Source of the DNA: Aquanectria penicillioides | Lineage: Eukaryota; Ascomycota; Sordariomycetes; Hypocreales; Nectriaceae | Assembly: GCA_003415625.1 (NCBI GenBank) | Contig: PYIU01000003.1 | Span: 372,001-436,000 of the forward strand | Length of the DNA stretch: 64,000 bases | Reading direction: 5' to 3' | Shown here: piece after piece, positions 10,893 through 22,806 of the stretch | Position numbering within the stretch: position 1 is the first letter of the stretch | Layout of the letters: each line of letters starts with the position of its first letter | Program-made: the position numbers and the translations under genes | The notes under the pieces: generated by a model | The model's database searches: none | The model's input: the letters and a program-made list of their open reading frames with translations, nothing else | What the model was told of the DNA's origin: nothing

Positions 10893-13410
10893 TGCGCCGG
10901 ACGAAATCCCCCACAATCACGAGGGGCAGGAGGAGGTCAGATGCTGGCCCCAGGCGTTACGGGGAGGGCATTTGCATCTGGCGGTTGGGAGAGACAAGTA
11001 TGATGCGTATGATGGGATGAGGCCTCAGAGGGGCACGTGACTCCACTGAGAAACAGGTAGGTGGGAAGGAAGCTTTCTGGGCGATGAAATCATGACGGCA
11101 GCGCCCGTGCGCGCCATCTTGGCAAAACTTCCATACGTAGTTGCGGAAGCCAAATCGAACGGGATGAAACGGCATCTCCACAAGAGATGTCATTTGACTG
11201 TCTTTTTAGGAAATCCCCAGCTGGGGCCGAGCTGCTTGCAGCCTTGGTTTGGTTCCGCTGGTTCCGCTGGTCCCGCTGGTTCCCAGACAAGGATTTCGAC
11301 AAAAGTGCGAAATGTCAAGTCAGCAAAAGAGGGGGTTCGCCTGGGGTATCTCTACCCTGGGATTGGTATTCGTCGGAGACATTTGCCTTTTTGTTGGAGC
11401 CGGGCAGGGCTGACATGGGTTGCACTGTCTGTCTGCACGATGGCCGATAAGCGTTCTTGATGGTATGGAGAGCGGGATAAATCAGCATATTGTACCAATT
11501 GATCAAACCACCGATGTCTTGGAGGACTTGACTGGCGAGACCCAGGCAGTCTCTCTGCATAGATATATATATATGGTTTGTGGATATCCGAGGCTGAACT
11601 ACCAATGCCGGCTCTTGCGTAGAGATGATCAACAGCAGATAATCGCACAAGAATTATCACACTAGCGATTATGCCCATGGCCAGCAAGCTTTACAGGTGC
11701 CGATTTCACCGTAATCCGGTTGGCCATTGCTGAGTCTGAGGCCATCCGCCGCGTGGCCAATCTCCACCAACCACGCCCCGAAAGCCCCCCAAGAAATACC
11801 TGGCTCCCAGGGATTCCGGGGCAGAATATGGTACATTTGCTCTCGCCCAGGATGATAGATGTGTTTATTGAAAGCATTCTATGCCGCCATGAAATATATA
11901 CTCCTGAAAATGCCATTATCACAGCATCAAGAACGGTCCAGATGACAAGATGGGGAGGAGGATGCACAGGTGGAATATCACCTTGTGATCTTTTCCCTTA
12001 AAAAATTTCCACAGTTCTCGATCATGATGGATATTCAAATGAAAAATCAGACTTTCGATTTACCGCCTATGAGGAAGGTCGCAGACGAGACATTCGTTGC
12101 ATGCTTGGGGAAGCTGGACAGATCGACCTTGTCCGGTATCGATGGGACGCTTGGATCGTAGCATAGGGAGGAGACCGATTGTCTTGATGGAATCGAAATA
12201 TATTAAACTCGTTGACGGAATTGATGCAATGTTTCAATTGTACACCCCTCAAAGTCTCCGCAAACCACAATTCGTCCATACACCTGGAGTTATACTAGAG
12301 ACTGATTAAACTTGCATTTTCACCTACAAGTTATAGGATTTATAGTGAGCAAACTCTCAGATGCTTAAAGTTATGTTGAAAATGCCTTTGCTTGCGGAGA
12401 CCATTGCGGTTTGGTTATGCCCAACGAATGAAAGACAATTGTTTCATAACAGGGTACGTGAGGCATGCTGTAGATGCGCTAATCGATTGTCATTGATGGT
12501 TCTGTTAGAAAAAAAAAGTTTGAATGAATTGCATGAGCATAGAATTATGAAAAGTCCTCGAGATGTTGTTTCGTTTGGCAAGTCTGGCTAGCGTCAATCG
12601 GCTAGAAGGGTGGGCAAATTTCTGTGTGAGGTTGGGAGCTGTGTGTAAGCTGTAGATGGAACGGTAACTTGGTGTTCTCGATGCAGCAGCACCAATGAGA
12701 TTTGCCAATCATAAACAATTCTGTTTTCAACCTGCTTGTTCGAACGGGTTTTATTTATTGACCGCCAATTGAGATCACTTGCAGTGGCTCGGGTGGAAGC
12801 GAGAGGCATTCACCGCGACACAGCCACAATGTGCAGTTCGCTCGTTTCTCTGTTCCCAATCTGTAGATGCATCTCGCTGCGCCACGTTATTTTTATGCTT
12901 GAGCCTGTCAGGTCGCCGATTACCGTGCTTCTTGGCTCGGCGGGTGGAGACGTCTTGTCCGCCGCCAAGACGCAGCTGAGCAGCTTGAAAGGACGCAACG
13001 GGGCCCTCGGATTGGCCTCATTATGGTCGCCGAGGGAGCGGCTAGGCTTTCTGGTGGTTGACTAGGTCTTCCAGAACGGGCACAGATCCCAGTTGTATCG
13101 GCGTCCCCTTCCCGCTTATGCGCCAGAATCACAACACGCTGGAGCCTTTGCATTGTATGTGAAATTTGGTCGCCGAGGTCAGCGCTTGTCAAGTCCCTCC
13201 AGGATCTTGTCCCCGATCATTTGCATTTGAATTTGGGTTGTTAGCATATATAATCCATCAGCAGTTGGCGTAGAGCAAATTTCGTTCTCACCCGTTAGAC
13301 ATTGCACTCAATTGGACCAACTACAACCTCAACTACCTCAGCGACCCGAGCGACCCCGGCTACCTCATCTACTTTTGCCGTTGGCATTCGCTCATCGTCT
13401 TGTATTCAAA
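10893..13410. other. 2.5-kb gene-poor intergenic region
   Basis: Only short ORFs without recognisable domains. A short GC-rich direct repeat (GGTTCCGCTGGT-like units) lies at about 11250-11283. The left edge is the promoter of the minus-strand regulator and the right edge that of the secreted-protein gene. Confidence 0.5.
13247..13253 (+). promoter_or_regulatory. TATA box of the secreted-protein gene
   Basis: A perfect TATATAA lies 158 nt before the ATG at 13411. Transcription starting about 30 nt downstream would give a leader of roughly 130 nt. A strong TATA element fits a highly inducible secreted-protein gene. Confidence 0.5.
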
Positions 13411-13824
13411 ATGAAGTTCTTTCAGACTGTTCTGCTTGCCTCTGCCTTGGCAGTTGGAGGCGTCCAGGCCAGCGATCCTCAACCGACCACACTCCTCACC
13501 TCTGTGGTGGCGCCTACAAGTGCCCCCGAAGGTGACAACGTCCTCAAAGAGCGCGGAACTTGCAGTCAAATCTTCCCTCAGCCCAAAGTCTACAAGTGCG
13601 ATGCTCAGGGCTACATCGACGACATCTCTACAAAGTATCCCGATTGGACCTTCCAGCCAACCGTCGTGGCATGCGCCGACACATGCCATGCGTCAAAGGG
13701 GTGCACCTCGTTCCTTTTCCGATGGGGCATGTGCCAGCTTTACTCTGGAGATTTCAGCAAGTTCGGCCACAGACCCGCGAGGAGCTATTCTTGGTGGTAC
13801 CAGATGGAGTGCTTCAGGTGCTAA
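13411..13824 (+). CDS. small secreted cysteine-rich protein, PAN/Apple-like
   Basis: An intronless 137-aa protein. Residues 1-21 form a typical signal peptide (MKFFQTVLLASALAVGGVQA). A Ser/Thr/Pro-rich spacer with a possible Lys-Glu-Arg cleavage site (LKERG) follows, then a compact domain with eight cysteines, enough for four disulfides. The spacing CADTCHASKGCTSFLF followed by MCQLYS resembles PAN/Apple-type modules, which bind proteins or carbohydrate outside the cell. The protein ends in ECFRC. The start is chosen because it places the signal peptide at the extreme N-terminus; an upstream in-frame extension would bury it. It could be a secreted effector or a cell-wall-associated protein; no specific target can be read. 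Confidence 0.8.
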   Translation: MKFFQTVLLASALAVGGVQASDPQPTTLLTSVVAPTSAPEGDNVLKERGTCSQIFPQPKVYKCDAQGYIDDISTKYPDWTFQPTVVACADTCHASKGCTSFLFRWGMCQLYSGDFSKFGHRPARSYSWWYQMECFRC

Positions 13825-14591
13825 GGGTAAGCATGAGCAAACACATTTCACCTAAAGGACTGGACTAATTCGGCATAGAAGCAAGAAAAGTCATTTATTC
13901 TGTTTTCCTCGAGACTAGCTAAGACACTTCTTCCCTGTATGTATTTTTCGACACTATTGGAGCCAGGCTTTGTTACATTGGAGAGTTGGAAATAGGAATT
14001 GTATTGCCTCGGTTGGCAAGAATGGAATTTTGTATTTGTCATAGAGCATCAATATCATTGATAGATAAGTAAATGTCTAATATTTGCTTAATCTCAACAT
14101 TCATCATTTCATTTGAAATCAAGGTGCAAATAGAGCGCTGATTCTTCAAACGATGTGTAATCAGCACTGGGCATTCAATTTTTCGTTTGTATGGCCCCAT
14201 GATGTCGCTACCTTGGGAATCTCATTCACTGTAGAATTACGATACAACTCGAACGGGTCTGAAACATTGTGACTTTCCTTGACTACACTAATGATCGTAT
14301 TAACTTATATTTCCTCATATCTTCACTAAGCAATTTAGGAATCTTGATCTGTGGGTCACCGTTTGTTAGGAACGCGATACTAATCAGTCCTCATCAATCT
14401 GCCTTGTCTAACCGCTTCAGGAAAGCCCAACACAAGCCAAGTCGCCTGACCGACGCCATACATGCAAAAACCGGCGGAAACGGGTTCCTAACATGGGAAA
14501 CCAAGTGGCCATAACTTCCCTGTTTCATCAGCTCTCTTTTACAAGGGATCTCCTCTTGGTTTTCACAGATTCGATTAAGAACATTGTCAAA
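13825..14591. other. AT-rich intergenic region
   Basis: No gene seen. The stretch is AT-rich and holds the secreted-protein 3' UTR and the HET-gene promoter. The HET frame stays open back to an ATG at 14493. Confidence 0.5.
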
Positions 14592-16649
14592 ATGACATCG
14601 CTTTTCATATCGGGGTCAGCTGGTCGGCTGTTGGATGGCCAGAGCGAACCAGGCTACACTTGTCCGTGTCCTGCGATACCGCGAGATGAAGAGTTTTGTG
14701 CCACTTGCAGGCTAATCAATCTCGAAGAGTATTTCTACCACAGCGATCTCAATACGCAGCGGAGACCAATGACTCTATTTCGGTTAGGTCATATCGCTGG
14801 TTCCAAATGCCCTCTTTGCAGATTCCTCCGCGATTGTTTGCCGCCTGACGCAGTGGAAACAACGCAGGCTTTGAACAAATACTGGCTGAAAGTGGGACGT
14901 CTGTCGCCAATTTTCGGTACCCAAGGGATAACGGAAACACCAGTTCTGCAAATACATGTTCAGGATCGTTATTCACAGCCTTCTCTTTCGCATGAGAGCC
15001 GTTTGATTCTCCCTGTCCACGACCGCCCCGGAGTTTCCGGCAAACATCTAAGGAAAGATGAGGTCAATGTTGATATTATTCAAAAATGGCTAAACATTTG
15101 TAATGAGCTTCACTCCCCATGCAAGCTTAGCGCCAGCAATGCTGTCCATAAGCACGTTCCTGGTCTGCAATTCATCGACTGCATCACAAGAAAAGTCGTG
15201 CCAGGGTCGATGGGAACCATGGAATACGCAACGCTTAGCTACATATGGGGCCCCCAACCAAACCTCACTACAATTACACGTGAAAAAAAGCTTCGGGGTC
15301 TTCCAAAAGTCGTTCAGGACGCAATCACTCTGCTGAAGAAGATCGGAATTCGCTACCTGTGGGTGGACCGATACTGCATCCCACAGAACAACGCAAGAAT
15401 CCAAAACAGCCAGATCCAGAGCATGGGGGACATTTACGGCCAGTCTAAATTGACCATCATTGCGGCTGCCGGGTCAGATCCAGGGTATGGCCTCGCTGGT
15501 GTAAGCTCGACGAATCGAAAGCCTCAGCCAGAAATCCGTCTTGGACGCCACTGTTTGGTCGGATTCCGTTCCCCAGCTAATGAAATTAAAGAGTCAACAT
15601 GGAACTCACGGGGATGGACATATCAAGAAGGCATCCTCTCCAAGCGCCGTCTCATCTTCACCGATAGCCAAGTCTTGTTCGAATGCTTGGGATCGCATTG
15701 CCCAGATTCTTTATCTGTACCTTTTCAGTCGCTGCATTCCCAAACTGGACTCTTTTATGAAAAGGTCGATTTTGGAAAATTCTTTCCGTCTTCAGTCAAG
15801 TTACGAAATCCTCGAACAGTTGTAGCTCGAATCGATGAATACCGGCATCGCGATTTTTCGTTTGATACGGATGCTCTAGACGCCATGGCTGGAATATGTG
15901 CGACATATCGCAGTTTGAAAAAGCCCGTTAGGTTCTTTTGCGGTCTTCCTATATTTGACGAAGACCTATATTATGCTGAAACTAGGAAAATCGTGCTCGT
16001 GGATGCGCTCTCGTGGCTAGCATCTGACGCCTTGATACGCAGGCCTCTGTTCCCAAGTTGGGCCTGGGTGGGATGGAAAAAATCCCAAGTCCCAGGATCG
16101 CAAACTTTTTCAGCCTATCCAGAGCATAGCCACTTTCAGCCACCTGGTAAATTAAGCGATCAAAAGCTGATTTACATGGAAATTGCCGTGAAGGCTCAGT
16201 ATCGAGATGGGGCAGTCCTTGATTGGGACACATCTTGGGATGAGATCCTTGAGATTGATTCCACACACCAGTACCCCGCAAACTTGATCATTGCCGGGTG
16301 GGCATTCAAGTGTCAACTTGACTGGGATGGATCTTGGCACTTCAAAGGGCCATCAACTTTTGTGGAGCCGAAGTTTTTCAGGTTGAAAATGATTTGTGAT
16401 TTGTCACTCGTCGACGGGGAGACAAATGTAAATGACGTAGTAGTCATTCTGACATCCATACAAGAAGGGTTCAGAATTGGCTGTCTTATGTTTAGGAGAC
16501 TTGAACCGGAGACGATGTATGAGAGAATTGGGGTTAGCCAAGATGATCTAAAACTAGAAGAAACTTCCGAACTTCTCATACTAGAGCACCGAAAGAAAGC
16601 TCGACTGGGCAATCTGAAACTGGAATGGACTGAAATCGAAGTAATGTAG
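14592..16649 (+). CDS. HET-domain (heterokaryon incompatibility) protein
   Basis: An intronless 685-aa protein. The N-terminus is cysteine-rich (CPCPAIPRDEEFCATC and CPLCRFLRDC), possibly metal-binding. The HET domain spans about residues 210-345 and shows all its blocks in order: YATLSYIWG, YLWVDRYCIPQ, MGDIYGQSKLTIIAAAG and WNSRGWTYQEG...LSKRRLIF. HET domains are fungal cell-death modules with a TIR-like fold, acting in allorecognition and in NLR-type immune-like receptors. No NACHT, ankyrin or WD40 partner region is visible, so this belongs to the large class of stand-alone HET proteins whose trigger is unknown. An in-frame ATG at 14493 would add 33 residues. The long intron-free frame and AT-rich flanks are usual for this fast-evolving family. 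Confidence 0.9.
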   Translation: MTSLFISGSAGRLLDGQSEPGYTCPCPAIPRDEEFCATCRLINLEEYFYHSDLNTQRRPMTLFRLGHIAGSKCPLCRFLRDCLPPDAVETTQALNKYWLKVGRLSPIFGTQGITETPVLQIHVQDRYSQPSLSHESRLILPVHDRPGVSGKHLRKDEVNVDIIQKWLNICNELHSPCKLSASNAVHKHVPGLQFIDCITRKVVPGSMGTMEYATLSYIWGPQPNLTTITREKKLRGLPKVVQDAITLLKKIGIRYLWVDRYCIPQNNARIQNSQIQSMGDIYGQSKLTIIAAAGSDPGYGLAGVSSTNRKPQPEIRLGRHCLVGFRSPANEIKESTWNSRGWTYQEGILSKRRLIFTDSQVLFECLGSHCPDSLSVPFQSLHSQTGLFYEKVDFGKFFPSSVKLRNPRTVVARIDEYRHRDFSFDTDALDAMAGICATYRSLKKPVRFFCGLPIFDEDLYYAETRKIVLVDALSWLASDALIRRPLFPSWAWVGWKKSQVPGSQTFSAYPEHSHFQPPGKLSDQKLIYMEIAVKAQYRDGAVLDWDTSWDEILEIDSTHQYPANLIIAGWAFKCQLDWDGSWHFKGPSTFVEPKFFRLKMICDLSLVDGETNVNDVVVILTSIQEGFRIGCLMFRRLEPETMYERIGVSQDDLKLEETSELLILEHRKKARLGNLKLEWTEIEVM

Positions 16650-18512
16650 AGTAGGGTAGAGTAAAAATTTTGACAAAGGCAGTTCCTTGAATGTTCGAGT
16701 TGTGTGTATATTAACATCGTAGAATTGACCTACCATGTCAGTGGACATCGGTTGTTGACTGACTACCTAGTATTCAGGTCGTTTGGGAAGTTCTCACTCA
16801 CCTTATCCGTCTCTAATCGCGGCTTGATGAAGACATGGTGGCTGGGACATTACAACAAACCACAAAAAGCCCATTTTAAGAATTTTCTTTATCTGATACG
16901 CGGCATTCAATCTTTTTCGTGCATGCGAGTCCCTCCGTCGATATGACAGGGGAAAGACAGGGCTTGGGGTGGGTTTGGGACATTGGCACACGCAATCATG
17001 AGTTGTTCCAGTGCCGCCACAGCGACGCCCCAACCCCAGCCTCAGCCCTAGGCCATTAGCTGCAGCGTCTAGCAGCAGCTAGCAGTTTTCGAGCGGACAA
17101 TGGGGGTTTGGTTGGCTGCCGCTCTGTCGCGGTCCGTTACCCGTTTCGTTTTTTCGGTGCCGACAGTCGGCCTGGCTGGCCTTCCGTCTTCGTCCCGTTG
17201 CGACTTATCAGCTAGTTTAGCGGACTTTCCGACCACTAGAGCTGGGCTTCCGCATTCCGAAACCAGAAACAGTCCCAACAGCCGCTGATCGATTCTCTCT
17301 TAGTCATGCGGGGAAACTGCCGTGATTCCCTAAAACGATCGGAGCCCGAGGCCGAGGCACGTGGAAACCGGCCAAGCTCAGCAGCATAAGACGCAATCCT
17401 CCCTCGCCCGAAATAATACTGCTTGGCTTGATGCCGGCCGCAGCATTAGGAGAATGTAATAACTTCTCCCCGCCTCAGTAGCCTCCCGTTTCTCCCGTTT
17501 CTCCCCCTTCGCCCGCCCTGCCTTCCTCTCTTCTCTTCTCCCCCAGCTTCGATCCTCCGATATGGGTACCGCTCCATCGGCCACAGGCCCCGACAACGCC
17601 GCCGCGACCCAGGTTGTGCCCGCTGCTTGGACGCCGTTCGCACAACACAACTCGTCCACCAGGCATCCGGCATTTTTCACCGACAGATTGCGAAGAGCTC
17701 CGATCGCAATCGGCGTCGGCGCGTCAGACAACCCTGTGACCCAGGGATACGTCTACCAGGACGCCCAAAGGAGAGGGACGAAGCTGTGACGCCCGCACCA
17801 AGATCGGACATGTCGCCGATTGCGTTATCGCCATCGGTGAGGGAATCCACAGCGATTTCGGTTTTTTTCTTTCTTTTTCCAATTATGCAAAGCTCCAGCG
17901 GCGGGGTTTCGTTGTGGAAAAGAAAAGCCCACGCGGGGAAACGAGGAGAGGCGAGACAGGCCAAACCCAAGGACTGAGTGATGCGCACAATGACGTCCCA
18001 CCACTACCGAGCTCAGCTCTCATCATTAATACGACCTTGGGACGATCTGGCCGGGCATATCAGGCCCACTTACGGATCTGAACCTGCCGAAACGGCATGT
18101 TCGGAAGGGCACCGCGAAAAAGGGGAGACGGATTTCCAAAAATAGGCTAAATAGGAGCCTAAAGGGCTAAAAGAGAAGGCAACGCAAGGCAATTGAATTC
18201 AGCTGGAGGACATAATGATGTTATGAGGTACTTTCACCACGAGCAGGCCGTCACAGAGGCACTGGGCTCCGGCACGCGCGCAACTAGCGATTTCTTGGGT
18301 ATTGGTAAATTGAAGAAAAGGAACACCTTGATTGTATTGAAACACCGTTTGCCTTGGGTTTTGCAAGTTTTCGCCCAGAATCCCGCCATCGTAGGTATAC
18401 AAAAGTAAGAAAACATCAAAGGAATGACTGCCCCGGCTCCCCTTGCAGGGGCCCATTGGTCCATCCAGATCGCTCGCGCCTGGTTCATGACGTTGAGTCT
18501 TTAGCCCGCCGC
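16650..18512. other. 1.9-kb intergenic region
   Basis: No confidently coding sequence. A CT-rich leader-like tract at about 17470-17550 precedes a 75-codon ORF listed separately. The 3' UTR of the R-SNARE gene (minus strand) lies at the right edge. Confidence 0.5.
17562..17789 (+). CDS. possible short ORF behind a CT-rich leader
   Basis: A 75-codon ORF starts directly after an 80-nt pyrimidine-rich tract, the usual fungal leader pattern. The product is Ala/Pro/Thr-rich at the start and then basic (DRLRRAPIAIG). I recognise no family. It may be a true small gene, the first exon of a larger one, or chance. Confidence 0.2.
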   Translation: MGTAPSATGPDNAAATQVVPAAWTPFAQHNSSTRHPAFFTDRLRRAPIAIGVGASDNPVTQGYVYQDAQRRGTKL

Positions 18513-19322
18513 TCAATTCTTAACCGCGATGACAATTGCCATGACAATAAGGAACACCACCAGGGCCAAGAGCGCCATTAACTTGATGTTCTTCCACCAC
18601 ATCTTGCGCTTCAGCCCTCGGCTGCGCACCCGGAACTCGCGAGCGCTGCCGCCAAGGCGATCGGTCTTGTCGACGAGGAGATCCAGGCGCTCTCCTCGCT
18701 CCAGCAAGCTTTCGATGTTCTTGGTCATGATGCCTCTAACGTCATCAATCTCCCGCTTAGCGGTGCCAATCGCATCGTCTCGGCCACCGGCGGTCGTGCC
18801 GTACTCAACCATGAGGCCCTTGAGCTCCGAGTTGAAGGATGCGGCGCCGTAGTTGGGCATGTCGGTGAAGTCGCTGCTTTCGGGGAACTGGGAAAAGAAG
18901 CGCTTGCGGATCTCGAACAGGAAACCAAACGGCACGCGGCGACCGAGCGATGCATCAGCGATAACGAGGAAGGTCAGTCCTCCGGCAGAGGGGAAGTCGG
19001 GATGGTCGGAGGGCGATTCGGCGACATAGTGTATTTGATGTTGGCCGTGGGTGTATGTCAGCTTTTGAGACGAATGATGCTCAATCTTGGGGAGGATCAA
19101 GGACGCAAGCGACGAGGTCTGGGAGGAGGCCGAGGTGGTGCATTCGGAGAGGATGGTTGTGTTGTGCGCAATACAAGAGCTATCATCATCGCATAAGTGT
19201 CGGCTTCATCCAGCGCCTTATGCCATCGCCGCCGCAGCGAGCTCTGATGGCGATGGCCGGCCAGGCAGCGGGATAGATACTCACTAGAGCAGGGGAGTTG
19301 CCGGAGTCGATGACGACGCCAT
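18513..19322 (-). CDS. longin-domain R-SNARE (VAMP7/Nyv1-like)
   Basis: Minus-strand exons are 19322-19285 and 19179-18513, with a 105-nt intron (GTGAGT/ATAG), giving 234 aa. Splicing joins TPATPLLY to SCIAHNTTILSE, recreating the first strand of a longin domain (about residues 8-130, including QIHYVAESP, TFLVIADASLGRRVPFGFL). The SNARE motif follows (about 150-205, ERGERLDLLVDKTDRL) with Arg at the expected zero layer, and a C-terminal transmembrane anchor (ALLALVVFLIVMAIVIAV). This is the layout of VAMP7-type R-SNAREs, which pair with three Q-SNAREs for fusion at the vacuole or late endosome and, in fungi, in secretion. The membrane anchor excludes Ykt6, which is lipidated instead. The gene starts back to back with the SUV3 helicase gene. 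Confidence 0.92.
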
Positions 19323-19763
19323 GATTGCGGGTGCAGCTGGAGACTCGGTCGAACAGCAACAGAAAAGAGTCGCGGGTGGATATATGCGGCTGGTGGGGGA
19401 AAGCAGAGACGCCGAAAATTGATGTAGAGCGTTAGGCGACAGACGGAGAAAATGAAACGAGGGAGACGTCGTGAGGGAGCTCAATAATGTATAACTAATG
19501 ACGCCTCAAAGAGCCCCGACGTCTCGGCGTCATGCTTTGGTTGCCCCACTCTTGTGGCTTCGCGACCCCTGCGCGCAACGTGTCTGGGGTCGGCCAAATT
19601 GATGATCCGCAAGCCTGGAAATTTCAGAGTCGCCTTCGCTCATCGCGACCGATTCTGCAGGACTACCTGCTGGAGCCGTGTCATATTGAATTGACCTATT
19701 CATCCGATCCGGTCGTGTTTCTCCGCCAAAGAGCATGCGGCAAGAACTCAGAAAGCTTTAGGC
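19323..19763. promoter_or_regulatory. bidirectional promoter region, R-SNARE / SUV3
   Basis: 441 bp separate the two divergent start codons, so both promoters must lie here. I see no clear TATA box, which fits housekeeping genes. Confidence 0.45.
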
Positions 19764-22190
19764 ATGAGATTTCTCCTCCGAGTTGGGGCCGCTCGACCCG
19801 TCATTCACCCAGCATCCCAACGAGCCCTCTCGACAACGCCTCGCCTGAGCCTGAACTTGGGCGACAAGAAGTCTCCGGATGTCAAATTGACCATTGCCGA
19901 GGCCCTTGCTCAAAAGAGCCCCAAGTCAAAGAACATCAAGCTCAGCACACGTTCACGAGGCAGTTCTGTAAGTGACCATTGGTTTGGCCACCGCTTCATC
20001 TCCGAAGCTGTTACTTACATGTTCTAGGTGGGCCAGGGCCATGATCCCAAGTCCCGTCTACGTCTGGATGGGAAATCCAAGTACTCTGGCAGACATGCAG
20101 TGTTTAGGTCTACTGTTTTGACGCGCTTCCAGATCGTCTTGAAGCAATTCGCTGCGTCGAATATTTCCAGCACTGGCTTCGGCGAGGATGAACTCAACCG
20201 GCAGGCAGGTCTCTTCATGGACCTCATTGACAAAGCGTTTGCAATGGCAGAGAAAAACATCACAAAGCGTGACCGGAACCCTCTGTTTTGGAATCTTCGC
20301 GATGCCTTCATCTTGAAGGACCTCAAGGGTCTCACCAATGAGGTCCAGTACTCATTCCGATCTTTCTTGATTCAGCAGCGTTTCTCAAAGGGTTTGGAAG
20401 AAAGCCACAAGCGTCTTCTCGATTTGCGATTCCCCCAGGAATGGTTTCCTGCCACGCGAGCCATGCAGCGCACCATCCATGTCCATGTTGGACCCACCAA
20501 CTCCGGTAAGACATATCGCGCCCTAAAGGCATTGGAGAACTCCAAACGTGGAGTGTACGCCGGGCCGCTTCGACTGCTTGCCACCGAAGTCTATCAACGC
20601 CTCACTGCCAAGGGCCTCCCTTGCGCGCTCCTGACTGGCGAGGAAGTCCGCTTGCCGGAATCGACCGACCTGTACTTCTCTAGTTGTACGGTAGAAATGA
20701 CGCCCCTGAACCAAAAATTTGATGTTGCTGTCATTGACGAGATTCAAATGCTTGGCGACCCGGAACGTGGTCAAGCCTGGACTTCGGCTCTGCTTGGTGT
20801 GCAGGCCAAAGAGGTACACGTATGTGGCGAAGAACGCACTGTGAGCCTGATCCAGTCCATCTGCGCAAGTATTGGAGACGAATGCATCGTGAACAGATAC
20901 GAAAGATTAAGTCCGCTCAAAGCAATGGATGAATCTATCAATGGCGACTTTAATAGCCTACAAAAGGGCGATGCAATTGTTGCATTCAGCCGACTTAACC
21001 TGCACGGCCTAAAGCGATCCGTCGAGAAATACACTGGTAGGCGTTGCGCCATCATCTACGGTCATCTGCCTCCGGAAGTACGTGTCCAACAGGCTGCACT
21101 GTTCAACGACCCGAACAATGACTACGACTTTATCGTAGCCAGTGACGCCATCGGAATGGGCCTCAATCTTGAGATTCGGCGAGTCATCCTTGAATCCGTC
21201 ATGAAATATGATGGAAATCAAAATAGACTTCTCACCTTCCCGGAACTGAAGCAGATTGGTGGCCGTGCTGGACGATATCGGTCTGCTCGAAATGCGACAG
21301 AGTCCACTTCGGACTCTGATATCGAGCAGCAGAAGACAGGATATGTCACTACGATGGATAGCGCGGATTTAAGAAGCATCCATCGGGCATTTTCTGCCGA
21401 TGTCGAGGACATAAAGACAGCCTACATTGCCCCTCCCGCGTCGGTGGTTGAGCGATTCTCGACCTATTTCCCTGCCGATACGCCTCTGTCCTTTATTCTA
21501 ATGCGAATCCGAGAGTTGGCGTCGGTGAGCCGCGGATACAACATTAACATCACGGCCGAAACCCTAGAGGTTTTGGATACGATCCAGGATATCCCTATGA
21601 GCATATATGACAGACTAACTCTTAGTCATCTTCCTGTGTCACTGCGAGCGGAAAGGTCTCGCGAGGTGCTGCGTGCCCTAGCCACAGTCATTTCAAAGAA
21701 CGAAAATGGTGATCTCCTTTCGATCAAGGAGATCCCGATAGAGTTTCTAGATATCCAGCTTGAAAATTTTGACGGCAAGCCCCAGGATTACCTCCAAAAG
21801 TTGGAGGCGCTCCACGTTTCCATCAACCAATACGTCTGGCTGTCGTATCGGTACAGTGGCATGTTCAGGAATCAGGCTTTAGCGTTCCACGTGCGGTCGC
21901 TTGTAGAGCAACGGCTGGTAGACACGCTGGAGAAGATGGACTTTACCGATGAGGATCTCCAGTACCGGCGGAAGCACAACCGGCTGGAACTCCACTCGCG
22001 AATGAAGACGATAGAGGCTGTCAGAGAAGAGGAGCTCGAGGAAGCCCAGAAAGAGCAGGAGGACCAGGAGATACCGGAGAATGAGTATGCGTCACCAAAC
22101 GACGCCCCAGACGAGACGGCATCTGTCAACGAAGAGGGTGTGAGCGAGCGGTCCGCCCCCGAAGCAGCTACTGCGCAAGCATCTCAGTAA
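19764..22190 (+). CDS. SUV3: mitochondrial ATP-dependent RNA helicase SUV3
   Basis: Exons 19764-19967 and 20028-22190, with a 60-nt intron (GTAAGT/CTAG), give 788 aa. The N-terminus is an Arg-rich, acid-free presequence (MRFLLRVGAARPVIHPASQR) typical of matrix import. Helicase motifs appear in order: Walker A GPTNSGKT (from residue 223), Walker B DEIQ (about 305), SRLNLHGLK, IIYGHLPPEVR, ASDAIGMGLNL and the arginine-finger motif QIGGRAGR (about 479). This signature is specific to Suv3, the helicase of the mitochondrial degradosome, which unwinds RNA for the exoribonuclease Dss1 and takes part in intron turnover. The C-terminal tail after about residue 730 is acidic (EEELEEAQKEQEDQE) and probably disordered. 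Confidence 0.95.
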
Positions 22191-22216
22191 TGCGCAATTG
22201 TACGATGTGCGGCGAC

Positions 22217-22253
22217 AAAAAGAAGAAGAAGAAGAAGAAGAAGAAGCAGAAGA
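22217..22253 (+). repeat. (AAG)n microsatellite
   Basis: About twelve AAG units, one interrupted, 27 nt after the SUV3 stop and so probably in its 3' UTR. Confidence 0.9.
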
Positions 22254-22774
22254 GTCGGGAAACAGAGCTCGACAAAAGAGCCGGATGATAACAAGCACTG
22301 GATGGCGTTTGGTTGAGGGCATCGACTCGCACGACTGTATAAGACAAGACAAAATGGCACATTGATGAGTGTGGGTTGTTGGGCTGTTGGACATTTGGCA
22401 TTTATTTTGACGACAAACATGATAGAATAGAATTGTACTATTTATTATTCAGTTGTACTATAGTTAGAGGGATGTCGAAAGAAACGATGTGTATCATGGC
22501 TAGGAGATGCCCCAGAAGGACATTTGTATTTTTTACTTCTCCACCTCATTTATCACTGGGTTACCGGTCCTGTCCTCTACGGCGATGGTGTAGTTATGTG
22601 TTCCGCTCACCGTGTTCTGCCTGGCCGTCAGCCGCTTCCACTCCCGTCGAGCGAATGAATGGTTGGGGTTCCATGCATACTGCAAGCCGGGGGTACCATT
22701 GTCGTGGGAGCGAGCACGCAGAATGGGGCTGATGTGCACAGTGCAAGCGGGAGGCGATGAATAAAAAGAGCCCC

Positions 22775-22806
22775 TCATTCATTCATTCATTCATTCATTC
22801 ATTCAT
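22775..22806 (+). repeat. (TCAT)8 microsatellite
   Basis: Eight tandem TCAT units in non-coding sequence. Confidence 0.9.

Noticed and set aside
11092..11460. 122-codon ORF with a Gly/Ser/Ala repeat
   Set aside because: The repeat comes from a short GGTTCCGCTGGT DNA repeat; no family, leader or splice support.
22775..22806. Tandem TCAT units as a possible CRISPR-like array
   Set aside because: Simple 4-bp microsatellite with no spacers; the organism is a fungus.
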